A DNA stretch of 9,823 nt from Puniceicoccales bacterium (GTDB taxonomy: Bacteria; Verrucomicrobiota; Verrucomicrobiia; Opitutales; UBA953), in assembly GCA_031284845.1 (NCBI GenBank), contig JAITXH010000091.1, forward strand, positions 1 to 9,823. Direction: 5' to 3'. Shown piece by piece: positions 1 through 5,940 of this stretch. Within the stretch, counting starts at the first letter, position 1; every line of letters begins with the position of its first letter. Made by a program: the position numbers and the translations under genes. The notes below the pieces were generated by a model that worked only from the letters and a program-made list of their open reading frames with translations, did not search any database and was not told the origin of the DNA.

Positions 1-1
1 C

Positions 2-103
2 GCACTTCTGGAAAACCTCAAAATCGCGCTGGAAACAGGCGGCTGCACGATTCCCTACCCGCAACGCGATCTCCACATCATCCAAAGCTCCAGTGGAAAG
101 TAA
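2..103 (+). CDS. MscS-family mechanosensitive channel, C-terminal fragment
   Basis: Only the last 33 codons lie in the window; the gene enters from the left edge and ends at TAA 101-103. The peptide reads ALLENLKIALETGGCTIPYP, followed by QRDLHIIQSSSGK. MscS-family channels commonly close their cytoplasmic domain with a helix followed by an 'I-P-[YF]-P-Q-R-D-[LVI]-[HY]' segment, and this is a very good match. Family proteins form homo-heptameric inner-membrane channels that release solutes during hypo-osmotic shock; that role is inferred from the family. The reading frame overlaps the start of the next gene (GTG at 93) by 11 bp, which suggests translational coupling. The subtype (MscS, MscK or YnaI-like) cannot be told from the tail. 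Confidence 0.8.
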   Translation, partial: ALLENLKIALETGGCTIPYPQRDLHIIQSSSGK

Positions 104-782
104 TCCCGCCCCGGCAATATCTGACGACCGTGCATCCGCCGCTCTCCCTGTCTCCATCGGCGAGCGCATCGTGCGCCTCGCCGCCTCTTGCCGCGAACGG
201 GATACGACTTTGCAGGATCTGGTGGACAAGACAGACGGGCGCTCGTTTCTCGTTTTGATGTTTCTGACTTCGCTGCCGTTTTGCCAACCCATCCCGCTCT
301 TCGGATTGTCCACGCCATTCGGGTTATTGCATGCGTTTCTCGGCTGGAGGATGATGACCGGGAAAGAACTGCGCCTGCCGGAACGCATGAAGGGAATCGT
401 CATCCCGAAAAAGTTTTTCCCCACACTGCTCAACGGTGCCGGGCGCCTGTTGCGCTGGCTGGAGCGGCGCTTGCGCCCGCAATGGCCCTCGTTTATTGAG
501 CCGGCATGGGTGCGCCGCGCATGTGGTGCAAATATCTTTGCCTGCGCCTTGCTGCTGTCTCTGCCGCTGCCGATTCCTTTTTCCAACATCTTCCCTGCCA
601 TCCCCATCATGTTAAGCACGGCGGCGCTGATCGAGTCCGACGGCAAGATGCTGGCGCGGGCAGCGGTGGCAGCGGTGGCGAATCTGGTCTTTTGGAGCGT
701 GTGGCTTGTGCTCGTATGCCTTTACGGCTGGGTGGTCGTCGAAAAGGCCAGCGCGTGGATGCAAGGTGCTTTGGGCTTTTAA
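93..782 (+). CDS. exoD: ExoD family membrane protein (exopolysaccharide synthesis)
   Basis: This 229-residue protein matches the ExoD family in length and layout. A soluble N-terminus (residues 1-50) has the helix IGERIVRLAA and the segment TLQDLVDKTDGRSFL. Hydrophobic segments follow at about 51-88, 146-182 and 193-217. The family hallmark is a Pro-rich membrane stretch running into 'DG': here LPLPIPFSNIFPAIPI, ending with ESDGKML at 181-187. ExoD was first described in rhizobia, where mutants make altered exopolysaccharide and are alkali-sensitive; its biochemical activity is not established. The start is GTG at 93, inside the end of the upstream MscS gene; no in-frame ATG precedes the conserved region and no clear Shine-Dalgarno sequence is seen. 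Co-transcription with the channel gene is likely. Family assignment is firm, cellular role is not. Confidence 0.85.
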   Translation: MESNPAPAISDDRASAALPVSIGERIVRLAASCRERDTTLQDLVDKTDGRSFLVLMFLTSLPFCQPIPLFGLSTPFGLLHAFLGWRMMTGKELRLPERMKGIVIPKKFFPTLLNGAGRLLRWLERRLRPQWPSFIEPAWVRRACGANIFACALLLSLPLPIPFSNIFPAIPIMLSTAALIESDGKMLARAAVAAVANLVFWSVWLVLVCLYGWVVVEKASAWMQGALGF

Positions 783-848
783 ACTATGCCTCGCGAACCA
801 ATTTCTTGCCTGTGCGCCAATTGCCCGCCAAGGTGGCGCTTCTCACAT

Positions 849-2141
849 ATGATGCGATTTTTCAAAAAACTCTCAGCTCTTTCATTATTATTCTGCGCAA
901 CCTTCATCACCGCCCCCGGAGCGGAACAATCTGTAGGTTGCCAAGGACGCGTGTTGCCACGGTCGCGCATCCTGCGCCTTGCCGCGCCAGCCGATCAAGG
1001 CGTGCCCGTCATTGCAAAGATTCTCGTGGAAGAAGGCGACGCCGTGGAGAAGGACGGCCTGATCGCCGTGCTACTCGCCGAGACGCCCGCCCGGCTGCTC
1101 AAAGAACAGGCCGCGGCCAAAATCGAAAACGCCAAGGCGGAGAAGCTGGCAATCGAGGCCGCCGGCGCACAATCCGATGCAGAAATCGCACTCCAGATGC
1201 TCAACGCGCAAAACACGTTGGCCGAGGCCGAAGCGACACTTATCACACTCAAAGCCCAGTCCGCACGCATGCGTTTGTCCGTCGAGGGCGTGCGCGAAAT
1301 CGAAGCGGCGCTGACCGCACACACAACGGCCCTCGAACGGATGCGGACAGACCGCCCGGTGTTTGAGAAAAAGCTCACCGCCGCCGTCCACTCCGCACAG
1401 GTGCAAGTGAATGAGACCAGTGGCTCGCGCAAAATCATCGCCATCGCAGCACGCGAAGAAGCCGCCGCCGCGAAAGACGCCGCCCTGCACGAATACGACG
1501 CACGCGTCGCCACCGCAGGGGGAGAAGCCACCGTGCTCAAAGCAAAACTCGCCGCCGCGCGTGCGCTTAACGCGCTGCCCGAACGCGAAGCCGCCGAAGC
1601 CATCGCCGCAAACCAACACCTCGTGCTCGCCCGGGCGCGCCTCGCCGCACTGGAAGACTACCGGGTGAGAACACGCGCTCGTTACCGCGCCGACGCCGCC
1701 GTCGCCCAAGCCGCCGTCGCCGACGCCAACGCAGCCTTGCAACTCGCCACCGCACGCCTCGCCATGACGGGCATCCGCGCCCCCGCCGCCGGGCGCGTCT
1801 TGCGCATACTCGCACGGCCCGGTGAGGCAGTCGGCCCGGGTGGTGTGGCCGAGGTGGCAGACCTCTCCCAGATGATTGTCGAAGCCGAGGTGAGCGTAGC
1901 CGATCTCGCCCGCGTGAAATCCGGCGCAGTCGCTGAGGTTTTCCTGCCGGGCATGGACAAGGGCTTCTCGGGAAAGATAGTCCGCATCGGCTTGCGCGTG
2001 ACAGCGGGCGCACTGGTGGACGAGAACCCGGCGGTCTTCAAAGATTTCCGCATTGTGCCCGTGGAGATCGAATTGGATAACCCGGCTGCACTCTCCGGCT
2101 ACACGGGTGCTCAGGTAAACGTGCGCATCGCGCAAAACTGA
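849..2141 (+). CDS. devB: DevB-type HlyD-family membrane fusion protein (ABC exporter adaptor)
   Basis: This 430-residue periplasmic adaptor would link an inner-membrane ABC exporter to an outer-membrane duct. An open frame runs back to 786, but I start at ATG 849. It gives a clean Sec-type signal (MMRFFKK, hydrophobic 8-20, Ala/Pro-rich cleavage region near 22-25) and has AGGTGG at 831-836, 12 bases upstream. ATG 852 is equally possible. The first half of the lipoyl/biotinyl domain is at about 33-78 (GRVLPRSRILRLAAP, VEEGDAVEKDG). A very long Ala/Glu/Lys-rich coiled-coil hairpin covers about 80-305. The second half-domain starts at IRAPAAGRVLRI (309), followed by a beta-barrel to the end. 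The 'G-R-[VL]-x-P' entry into the first half-domain and the DevC-like neighbour point to the DevB subfamily. Cys31 sits in SVGC, a poor lipobox, so I do not call it a lipoprotein. The substrate cannot be read. Confidence 0.85.
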   Translation: MMRFFKKLSALSLLFCATFITAPGAEQSVGCQGRVLPRSRILRLAAPADQGVPVIAKILVEEGDAVEKDGLIAVLLAETPARLLKEQAAAKIENAKAEKLAIEAAGAQSDAEIALQMLNAQNTLAEAEATLITLKAQSARMRLSVEGVREIEAALTAHTTALERMRTDRPVFEKKLTAAVHSAQVQVNETSGSRKIIAIAAREEAAAAKDAALHEYDARVATAGGEATVLKAKLAAARALNALPEREAAEAIAANQHLVLARARLAALEDYRVRTRARYRADAAVAQAAVADANAALQLATARLAMTGIRAPAAGRVLRILARPGEAVGPGGVAEVADLSQMIVEAEVSVADLARVKSGAVAEVFLPGMDKGFSGKIVRIGLRVTAGALVDENPAVFKDFRIVPVEIELDNPAALSGYTGAQVNVRIAQN

Positions 2142-2187
2142 GCCTCCGCTCCTCCCCGGCAGGCAAACACAGAGCTTTTTCTCCGAC

Positions 2188-3369
2188 ATGCGCCGCTCCC
2201 TTTATGAACGCCTCGTGCCACTTGGCATCCCGCTGGCCTGGCTGCAACTCACCGCCGAGCGCTTTCGCTTCGCCGCCGCCGTCGCGGGTATCACCTTTGC
2301 GGTGACATTGATGCTCTTTGAGATGGGTCTGCACACGGCGCTTTTTAAACAGGTGCTCGCGCCCTTCAACCTGCTGCGCTCGGATATCTACATAGTCTCC
2401 TCGCAATATGAATACATCGGCGTCCCACGCACCTTCGCCACGAGCACATTGTGGCGGGCACAGGCGTTGCCGGAGGTGGAGGCCGCCTATCCGCTCTGGG
2501 TCTCGCCCCTGCCCTTGAAGAACCCGGAGACGGGCAAGTGGCGCGATTTGTTTGTCATGGCTTTCGAGCCGCACCACCGCGTATTCGCCGACGCGGGGAT
2601 TGACGCCCAGCGCAACAAACTCAACTCCGGGGACACGGCGTTGATGGACGAGCTGGCGCATCCGGATTTCGGCAGGTTCGCCAAACTCCTGCAAACGCAA
2701 GAGCGCGTCCACACCGAGATCAATGATACCGGGCTGGACATCGTCGGGCTGTGCCGCATCGGCACCACATTCATCGCCGATGGCAACCTGATCACGAGCT
2801 GCGACGCCTTTTTCAGAATGTTTCCCGGCAGGACGGCGCTGGAAATCATGGTCGGCGTCATCCAGCTCAAACCGGGAAGCGACGCCAACGCCGTCGCAGC
2901 GCATTTGCGCACTATGCTCCCCGGCGACGTGAGCGTCCACACGGCAGCAGAGATGCTGGAACAGGAGAAATCTTACTGGGCGGACCGCACGCCGATCGGG
3001 TTTGTCATCACGGCATCCATGATAGTCGCCCTCATTGTCGGTGCGGTAATCGTCTATCTGATACTCTACACCGATGTGACAGACCACCTGCCCGAATACG
3101 CCACCCTGAAATCTATCGGATTTTCAGACGGTTATTTCGTGCGGCTGGTATTGCAAGAATCCGCGATTTTATCTCTGGCGGGATTTATCCCGGGCGTATT
3201 GTTCACCCTGCTCTTATATCATCTTGCGCGGACAACGGCAGGTATCGCGGTGGAAGTAAGCTGGATAAATCTGGCGGCAGTGTTCTTCCTGGCGATGGCG
3301 ATGTGCATGGTGGCGGGAGCGCTGGCTACACGGAAACTGCGCCATGCGAACCCGGCAGACATCGTCTGA
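2188..3369 (+). CDS. devC: DevC-type ABC exporter permease (FtsX/MacB-like fold)
   Basis: This 393-residue inner-membrane protein has the length and topology of DevC. One membrane helix is at about 30-52, a large periplasmic domain at about 55-268, and three C-terminal helices at about 270-294, 322-346 and 358-380 form the FtsX-like permease domain. Typical DevC segments include 'DHLPEYATLKSIGFSDGYF' at 299-317 and the C-terminal RKLRHANPADIV. In the DevBCA system, DevC dimerises with the ATPase DevA, and DevB bridges to a TolC-type duct to export glycolipids; other members export peptides or lipids. Here devC follows devB by 46 bp, so the two are surely one operon, but no devA-like ATPase gene follows: the terminator at 3399-3451 comes instead. 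ATG 2188 is preceded by a pyrimidine run (2175-2184), not a Shine-Dalgarno sequence. Identity is strong; the substrate is unknown. Confidence 0.9.
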   Translation: MRRSLYERLVPLGIPLAWLQLTAERFRFAAAVAGITFAVTLMLFEMGLHTALFKQVLAPFNLLRSDIYIVSSQYEYIGVPRTFATSTLWRAQALPEVEAAYPLWVSPLPLKNPETGKWRDLFVMAFEPHHRVFADAGIDAQRNKLNSGDTALMDELAHPDFGRFAKLLQTQERVHTEINDTGLDIVGLCRIGTTFIADGNLITSCDAFFRMFPGRTALEIMVGVIQLKPGSDANAVAAHLRTMLPGDVSVHTAAEMLEQEKSYWADRTPIGFVITASMIVALIVGAVIVYLILYTDVTDHLPEYATLKSIGFSDGYFVRLVLQESAILSLAGFIPGVLFTLLLYHLARTTAGIAVEVSWINLAAVFFLAMAMCMVAGALATRKLRHANPADIV

Positions 3370-3398
3370 GTCGCTGCGCATCAAGGGAAACGGGCACA

Positions 3399-3451
3399 AA
3401 AAATCCCGGAAAAGTCCAGTGGAGAAACCACCTTGTTAAACCGGGATTTTT
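3399..3451. terminator. Bidirectional intrinsic terminator between devC and the small lipoprotein gene
   Basis: An 11-bp perfect inverted repeat has AAAAATCCCGG at 3399-3409 and CCGGGATTTTT at 3441-3451. A short stem (GTGG 3419-3422 with CCAC 3428-3431) is nested in the 31-base loop. The arms end in T runs on both strands, so the element can stop transcripts from devC (+) and from the convergent lipoprotein gene (-). It starts 29 bp after the devC stop codon. The large loop is unusual, but the GC core plus flanking A/T tracts is the classical two-way layout. Confidence 0.85.
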
Positions 3452-3460
3452 GATGCCTCG

Positions 3461-3483
3461 GTAATCTTGAAATTCAAGATTAC
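3461..3483. repeat. Perfect 11-bp palindrome with 1-base centre, over the lipoprotein stop codon
   Basis: GTAATCTTGAA (3461-3471) is mirrored exactly by TTCAAGATTAC (3473-3483) around A3472. The stop codon of the - strand lipoprotein gene (3480-3482) lies inside one arm. In - strand RNA it would form a hairpin just ahead of the terminator stem, so the gene would end in two hairpins in tandem. As DNA, the symmetric AT-rich site could instead bind a dimeric protein. The sequence alone does not decide between these. Confidence 0.7.
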
Positions 3484-3608
3484 TTGGGCTGTTCTGCTGG
3501 GGCTGTCGGGGCCGGGGCCGGAGCGGTTTCCGGAGCGGCTTTCTTTTCGCAGCCGGAGACGGCTACGGCAACAGCGGCAAGCAGGATGCAAGGGAGAATT
3601 GTTTTCAT
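3480..3608 (-). CDS. Very small Ala/Pro-rich lipoprotein
   Basis: This 42-residue product begins MKTILPCILLAAVAVAVSGC, a textbook lipoprotein signal: Lys in the n-region, a hydrophobic core at about 4-17, and the lipobox V-S-G-C with the lipidated Cys at 20. Maturation would leave only 23 residues, CEKKAAPETAPAPAPTAPA plus EQPK, a flexible Ala/Pro tail with mixed charge. There is no folded domain and I do not recognise a named family. Start ATG 3608 gives the most compact signal. An in-frame ATG at 3644 would add 12 residues (MKATNNNKTKII) and cannot be excluded. The region just before ATG 3608 is A/C-rich with no Shine-Dalgarno sequence. The gene stands alone between devC and leuC, reads against both, and has its own probable promoter and terminator. 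The reverse strand is open here (3484-3780), but that frame has no protein-like features. Confidence 0.75.
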   Translation of the reverse strand: MKTILPCILLAAVAVAVSGCEKKAAPETAPAPAPTAPAEQPK

Positions 3609-3635
3609 GATGATTTTTGTTTTGTTGTTGTTGGT

Positions 3636-3653
3636 CGCCTTCATGCGAAGGCG
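3636..3653 (-). promoter_or_regulatory. Leader hairpin upstream of the lipoprotein gene
   Basis: CGCCTTC (3636-3642) and GAAGGCG (3647-3653) form a perfect 7-bp stem with a 4-base loop. It begins 27 bases upstream of ATG 3608. If transcription starts from the promoter proposed at 3662-3688, the hairpin lies at or very near the mRNA 5' end, a position known to protect transcripts from decay. The upstream in-frame ATG (3642-3644) is at the loop edge. Confidence 0.5.
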
Positions 3654-3661
3654 AACCGCAC

Positions 3662-3688
3662 ACATTACAGAAAAACACACCCTGTCAA
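3662..3688 (-). promoter_or_regulatory. Probable promoter of the small lipoprotein gene
   Basis: On the - strand, a perfect -35 hexamer TTGACA (3688-3683) is followed after 15 bases by TAATGT (3667-3662) as a candidate -10. The -35 matches the sigma-70 consensus fully, while the -10 is weak and the spacer short. Transcription would start near 3655, leaving a leader of about 45 bases with the hairpin at 3636-3653. A group-specific -10 element may apply in this lineage. Confidence 0.4.
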
Positions 3689-3838
3689 CTTGTTTATGTT
3701 TTTTACAGCCACCCGGCATTCATTTAACTTTGAAAACGCAGTCAAATCAGGGTGGTTTTCGGAAGGCGTTGGATAGCTAACAATTCTCCAATTTGCTCCC
3801 TCCCGCGGCTCTTTTTAAATTTAAGAAACGGGAAGCAG

Positions 3839-3866
3839 TTGACGGAATACACTTCCATGCTAGGCT
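3839..3866 (+). promoter_or_regulatory. Probable promoter of leuC
   Basis: TTGACG at 3839-3844 (five of six sigma-70 -35 bases) is separated by 16 bases from TAGGCT at 3861-3866, which is preceded by TG at 3858-3859 as an extended -10. The -10 itself is a poor match. Transcription would start near 3873, about 25 bases before the leuC ATG. This fits the short LeuC start and argues against longer start codons upstream. Confidence 0.45.
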
Positions 3867-3898
3867 CTGCCACCTTTTCTCCTTTCCAGCACTTTGAC

Positions 3899-5308
3899 AT
3901 GGCCAAGACTCTCTTTGAAAAAGTTTGGGACGCACACGCTGTCCGGAAATTACCCGACGGACGGACACAACTCTTTATCGGAACGCACCTTATCCATGAG
4001 GTTACCAGCCCGCAGGCGTTTGGCATGTTGCGCGACCTCGGCCTCAAGGTGAAGTTCCCCCAGCGCACTTTCGCAACAGTGGACCACATCGTGCCCACGC
4101 TTGATCAGGCCGAGCCATTCGCCGACCCAATCGCCCAGACCATGATTGCCGAATTGCGGAAGAACTGCGCCGCCAATGACATCCGGTTTTTCGACATCCA
4201 GACTGGTTGCCAGGGCATCGTCCACATGGTCGGCCCCGAACAAGGCATCACCCAGCCCGGCACCACCCTCGTGTGCGGGGATTCACACACAGCCACGCAC
4301 GGCGCGTTTGGCGCACTCGCCTTTGGCATCGGCACCAGCCAAGTGCGCGATGTGCTGGCTACGCAGACGCTCGCAATGTCCAAATTAAAAGTCCGCCGCA
4401 TCAACGTGAACGGACGCTTGCCGGCAGGCGTTTATGCCAAAGACGTCATCCTGCACATCATCCGTCTGCTCGGCGTAAACGGAGGGCTGGGCTACGCTTA
4501 CGAATACGGCGGCAGCGTCTTCGATGACTTCAGTTGCGAGGCACGTATGACGGTCTGCAATATGACGATCGAGGGCGGGGCGCGCTGCGGCTATGTCAAC
4601 CCGGATGAGACGACTTTTGCCTGGCTGAAGGGACGTCCCTTCTCGCCTGTCGGCGCAGCGTGGGATGCAGCCGTGGCACGCTGGCGCACCTTCGCGAGCG
4701 ACCCCGGAGCGCCCTATGACGATGTGGTGGACATCGCCGCCGCCGGGATACGCCCAACCGTCACATGGGGTATCAATCCCGGGCAGGCGGTCTTCATAGA
4801 CGAAAAAATGCCTTCCCTCTCCACCTTCACTGGAGGTGACTACGACACGGCTTCCGATGCTTATAAATATATGAAGCTGCGTGAAGGCACTCCCGTCAAA
4901 GGGACGCCTGTCAACGTGGCCTTCATCGGCTCGTGTACCAACGGGCGTCTGGGCGACTTGCAGGAAGTGGCACGCTACGTGAAGGGCCGCAAAGTGAAGC
5001 CCGGCGTAAAAGCGCTCGTCGTGCCCGGCTCGCAGATCGTGGCCGCGCAGTGCGAAAAGCTCGGCCTAGACAAAGTGTTTCTCGATGCCGGATTTGAGTG
5101 GCGCGGTGCCGGTTGCTCGATGTGCCTCGCGATGAATGCCGACAGGCTGCACGGAGACGAACTTTGCGCCAGCTCCTCCAACCGCAATTTCAAGGGCCGT
5201 CAGGGGTCGCCCACCGGGCGCACCGTGCTGATGAGTCCGGTGATGGTCGCCGCCGCCGCACTCACCGGCGAAATCAGCGACGCCCGTGAAGTCTTTTCCA
5301 TCCACTGA
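3899..5308 (+). CDS. leuC: 3-isopropylmalate dehydratase, large subunit
   Basis: LeuC is the [4Fe-4S] catalytic subunit that, with LeuD, isomerises 2-isopropylmalate to 3-isopropylmalate in leucine biosynthesis. The product has 469 residues, the normal family size. The three cluster cysteines are visible: Cys346 in FIGSCTNGRL, and Cys406 and Cys409 in GCSMC, with the same 60- and 3-residue spacing as the E. coli enzyme. Other hallmarks are VDHIVPT near 61, QGIVHMVGPEQG, CGDSHTATHGAFGALAFG, and the terminal segment SSNRNFKGRQGSPTGRT. The frame is open upstream to GTG 3752, but the family begins at MAKTLFEKVWDAHAV, so I choose ATG 3899. The added 49 codons resemble no LeuC N-terminus and overlap the probable promoter. 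A 15-base pyrimidine run (3873-3887) precedes the start and there is no Shine-Dalgarno sequence. leuA and leuB are not in the window. I found no T-box or Leu-rich leader peptide. Confidence 0.97.
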   Translation: MAKTLFEKVWDAHAVRKLPDGRTQLFIGTHLIHEVTSPQAFGMLRDLGLKVKFPQRTFATVDHIVPTLDQAEPFADPIAQTMIAELRKNCAANDIRFFDIQTGCQGIVHMVGPEQGITQPGTTLVCGDSHTATHGAFGALAFGIGTSQVRDVLATQTLAMSKLKVRRINVNGRLPAGVYAKDVILHIIRLLGVNGGLGYAYEYGGSVFDDFSCEARMTVCNMTIEGGARCGYVNPDETTFAWLKGRPFSPVGAAWDAAVARWRTFASDPGAPYDDVVDIAAAGIRPTVTWGINPGQAVFIDEKMPSLSTFTGGDYDTASDAYKYMKLREGTPVKGTPVNVAFIGSCTNGRLGDLQEVARYVKGRKVKPGVKALVVPGSQIVAAQCEKLGLDKVFLDAGFEWRGAGCSMCLAMNADRLHGDELCASSSNRNFKGRQGSPTGRTVLMSPVMVAAAALTGEISDAREVFSIH

Positions 5309-5319
5309 TCTTTCCCGCC

Positions 5320-5919
5320 ATGTCCCTTGAAAAAATCATCCGCATCAGCAGCCGCGCCGTCGTCGTCCCCGGCGACGATATAGATACCGACCGCATCATT
5401 CCCGCCCGCTATTTGAAGAGCATCACCTTTGACGGGCTTGGCGAATTTGCCTTTTACGACGAGCGCAAAAACGCCGACGGCACCGACCGGCCCCACCCGC
5501 TTAACGACCCCGTGCATGCCGGTGCAGGTGTGCTCGTATCGGGGTTCAACTTCGGGTGCGGCAGCTCGCGCGAACACGCGCCGCAATCGCTGCGCCGCGC
5601 CGGTTTCCGTGTAGTGGTCGCAGGGAGCTTTGCGGAAATCTTTTCCGGTAACGCCACCGCCATCGGGCTGGCATGTGTAACGCCATCGCGCGACGACCTC
5701 GCCGCAATCACAACCTGGGTGCAGGCGCATCCCGGCGAATCCGTGACTGTGGACATCGCCGCGCAGACGCTCGCCTTCGCGGACCGACTCTACGCAATCA
5801 CCCTGCCTGCGGTCACACGCGAAGCGCTTGTGAACGGGCGCTGGGATGCCATCGCGGACTTGCTCGAAGGAGCGGATGCAGCAGCAGCCACAGCAGCGCG
5901 TTTGCCCTATATCAACTAG
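5320..5919 (+). CDS. leuD: 3-isopropylmalate dehydratase, small subunit
   Basis: LeuD supplies the swivelling domain that completes the active site of LeuC in the cytoplasm. The 199-residue length equals the bacterial LeuD norm (about 200). The N-terminal substrate loop reads GDDIDTDRIIPARYL at about 18-32 and the aconitase-type signature FGCGSSREHAP lies at 78-88, followed by SFAEIFSGNA. The longer loop with DERKNADGT fits the two-subunit bacterial LeuCD type rather than the short archaeal type. ATG 5320 is 11 bp after the leuC stop, so the two are certainly co-transcribed and probably made in equal amounts. The start follows a pyrimidine-rich stretch (5309-5316) and has no Shine-Dalgarno sequence. 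The Ala-rich tail after about 180 is variable in the family. Confidence 0.97.
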   Translation: MSLEKIIRISSRAVVVPGDDIDTDRIIPARYLKSITFDGLGEFAFYDERKNADGTDRPHPLNDPVHAGAGVLVSGFNFGCGSSREHAPQSLRRAGFRVVVAGSFAEIFSGNATAIGLACVTPSRDDLAAITTWVQAHPGESVTVDIAAQTLAFADRLYAITLPAVTREALVNGRWDAIADLLEGADAAAATAARLPYIN

Positions 5920-5940
5920 CCCATATCTTATTACGAGATA

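Noticed and set aside
924..945. DevB-like protein as a lipoprotein with Cys31 lipidated
   Set aside because: The residues before Cys31 (S-V-G) do not match a lipobox because position -3 is Ser, and the hydrophobic core ends about ten residues earlier.
506..1366. Long open frame on the + strand (286 codons) across the exoD-devB junction
   Set aside because: It overlaps two well-supported genes in another frame, is Arg/Gly/His-rich, and shows no domain; typical of GC-rich shadow frames.
1071..2189. 372-codon open frame on the - strand opposite devB
   Set aside because: Antisense to a clear coiled-coil adaptor gene; its Cys/Gly/His-rich translation is the mirror of Ala-rich codons and no motif is visible.
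2038..3087. 349-codon open frame on the - strand opposite devC
   Set aside because: Antisense to DevC, which has family motifs throughout; the reverse product has no recognisable fold, signal or motif.
3709..3755. CCACCC / GGGTGG inverted repeat followed by TTTT as a terminator
   Set aside because: The 6-bp arms are separated by 35 bases with no supporting inner stem, and no gene on the + strand ends just before it.
3484..3780. 98-codon open frame on the + strand opposite the lipoprotein gene
   Set aside because: Its start falls inside the reverse of the Ala/Pro tail, it crosses the promoter and leader region, and it lacks protein-like motifs; the - strand lipobox frame is far better.
3700..3898. 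Leucine attenuator, T-box or Leu-rich leader peptide upstream of leuC
   Set aside because: No run of Leu codons behind a start, no T-box consensus and no terminator/antiterminator pair were found between the promoter and leuC.
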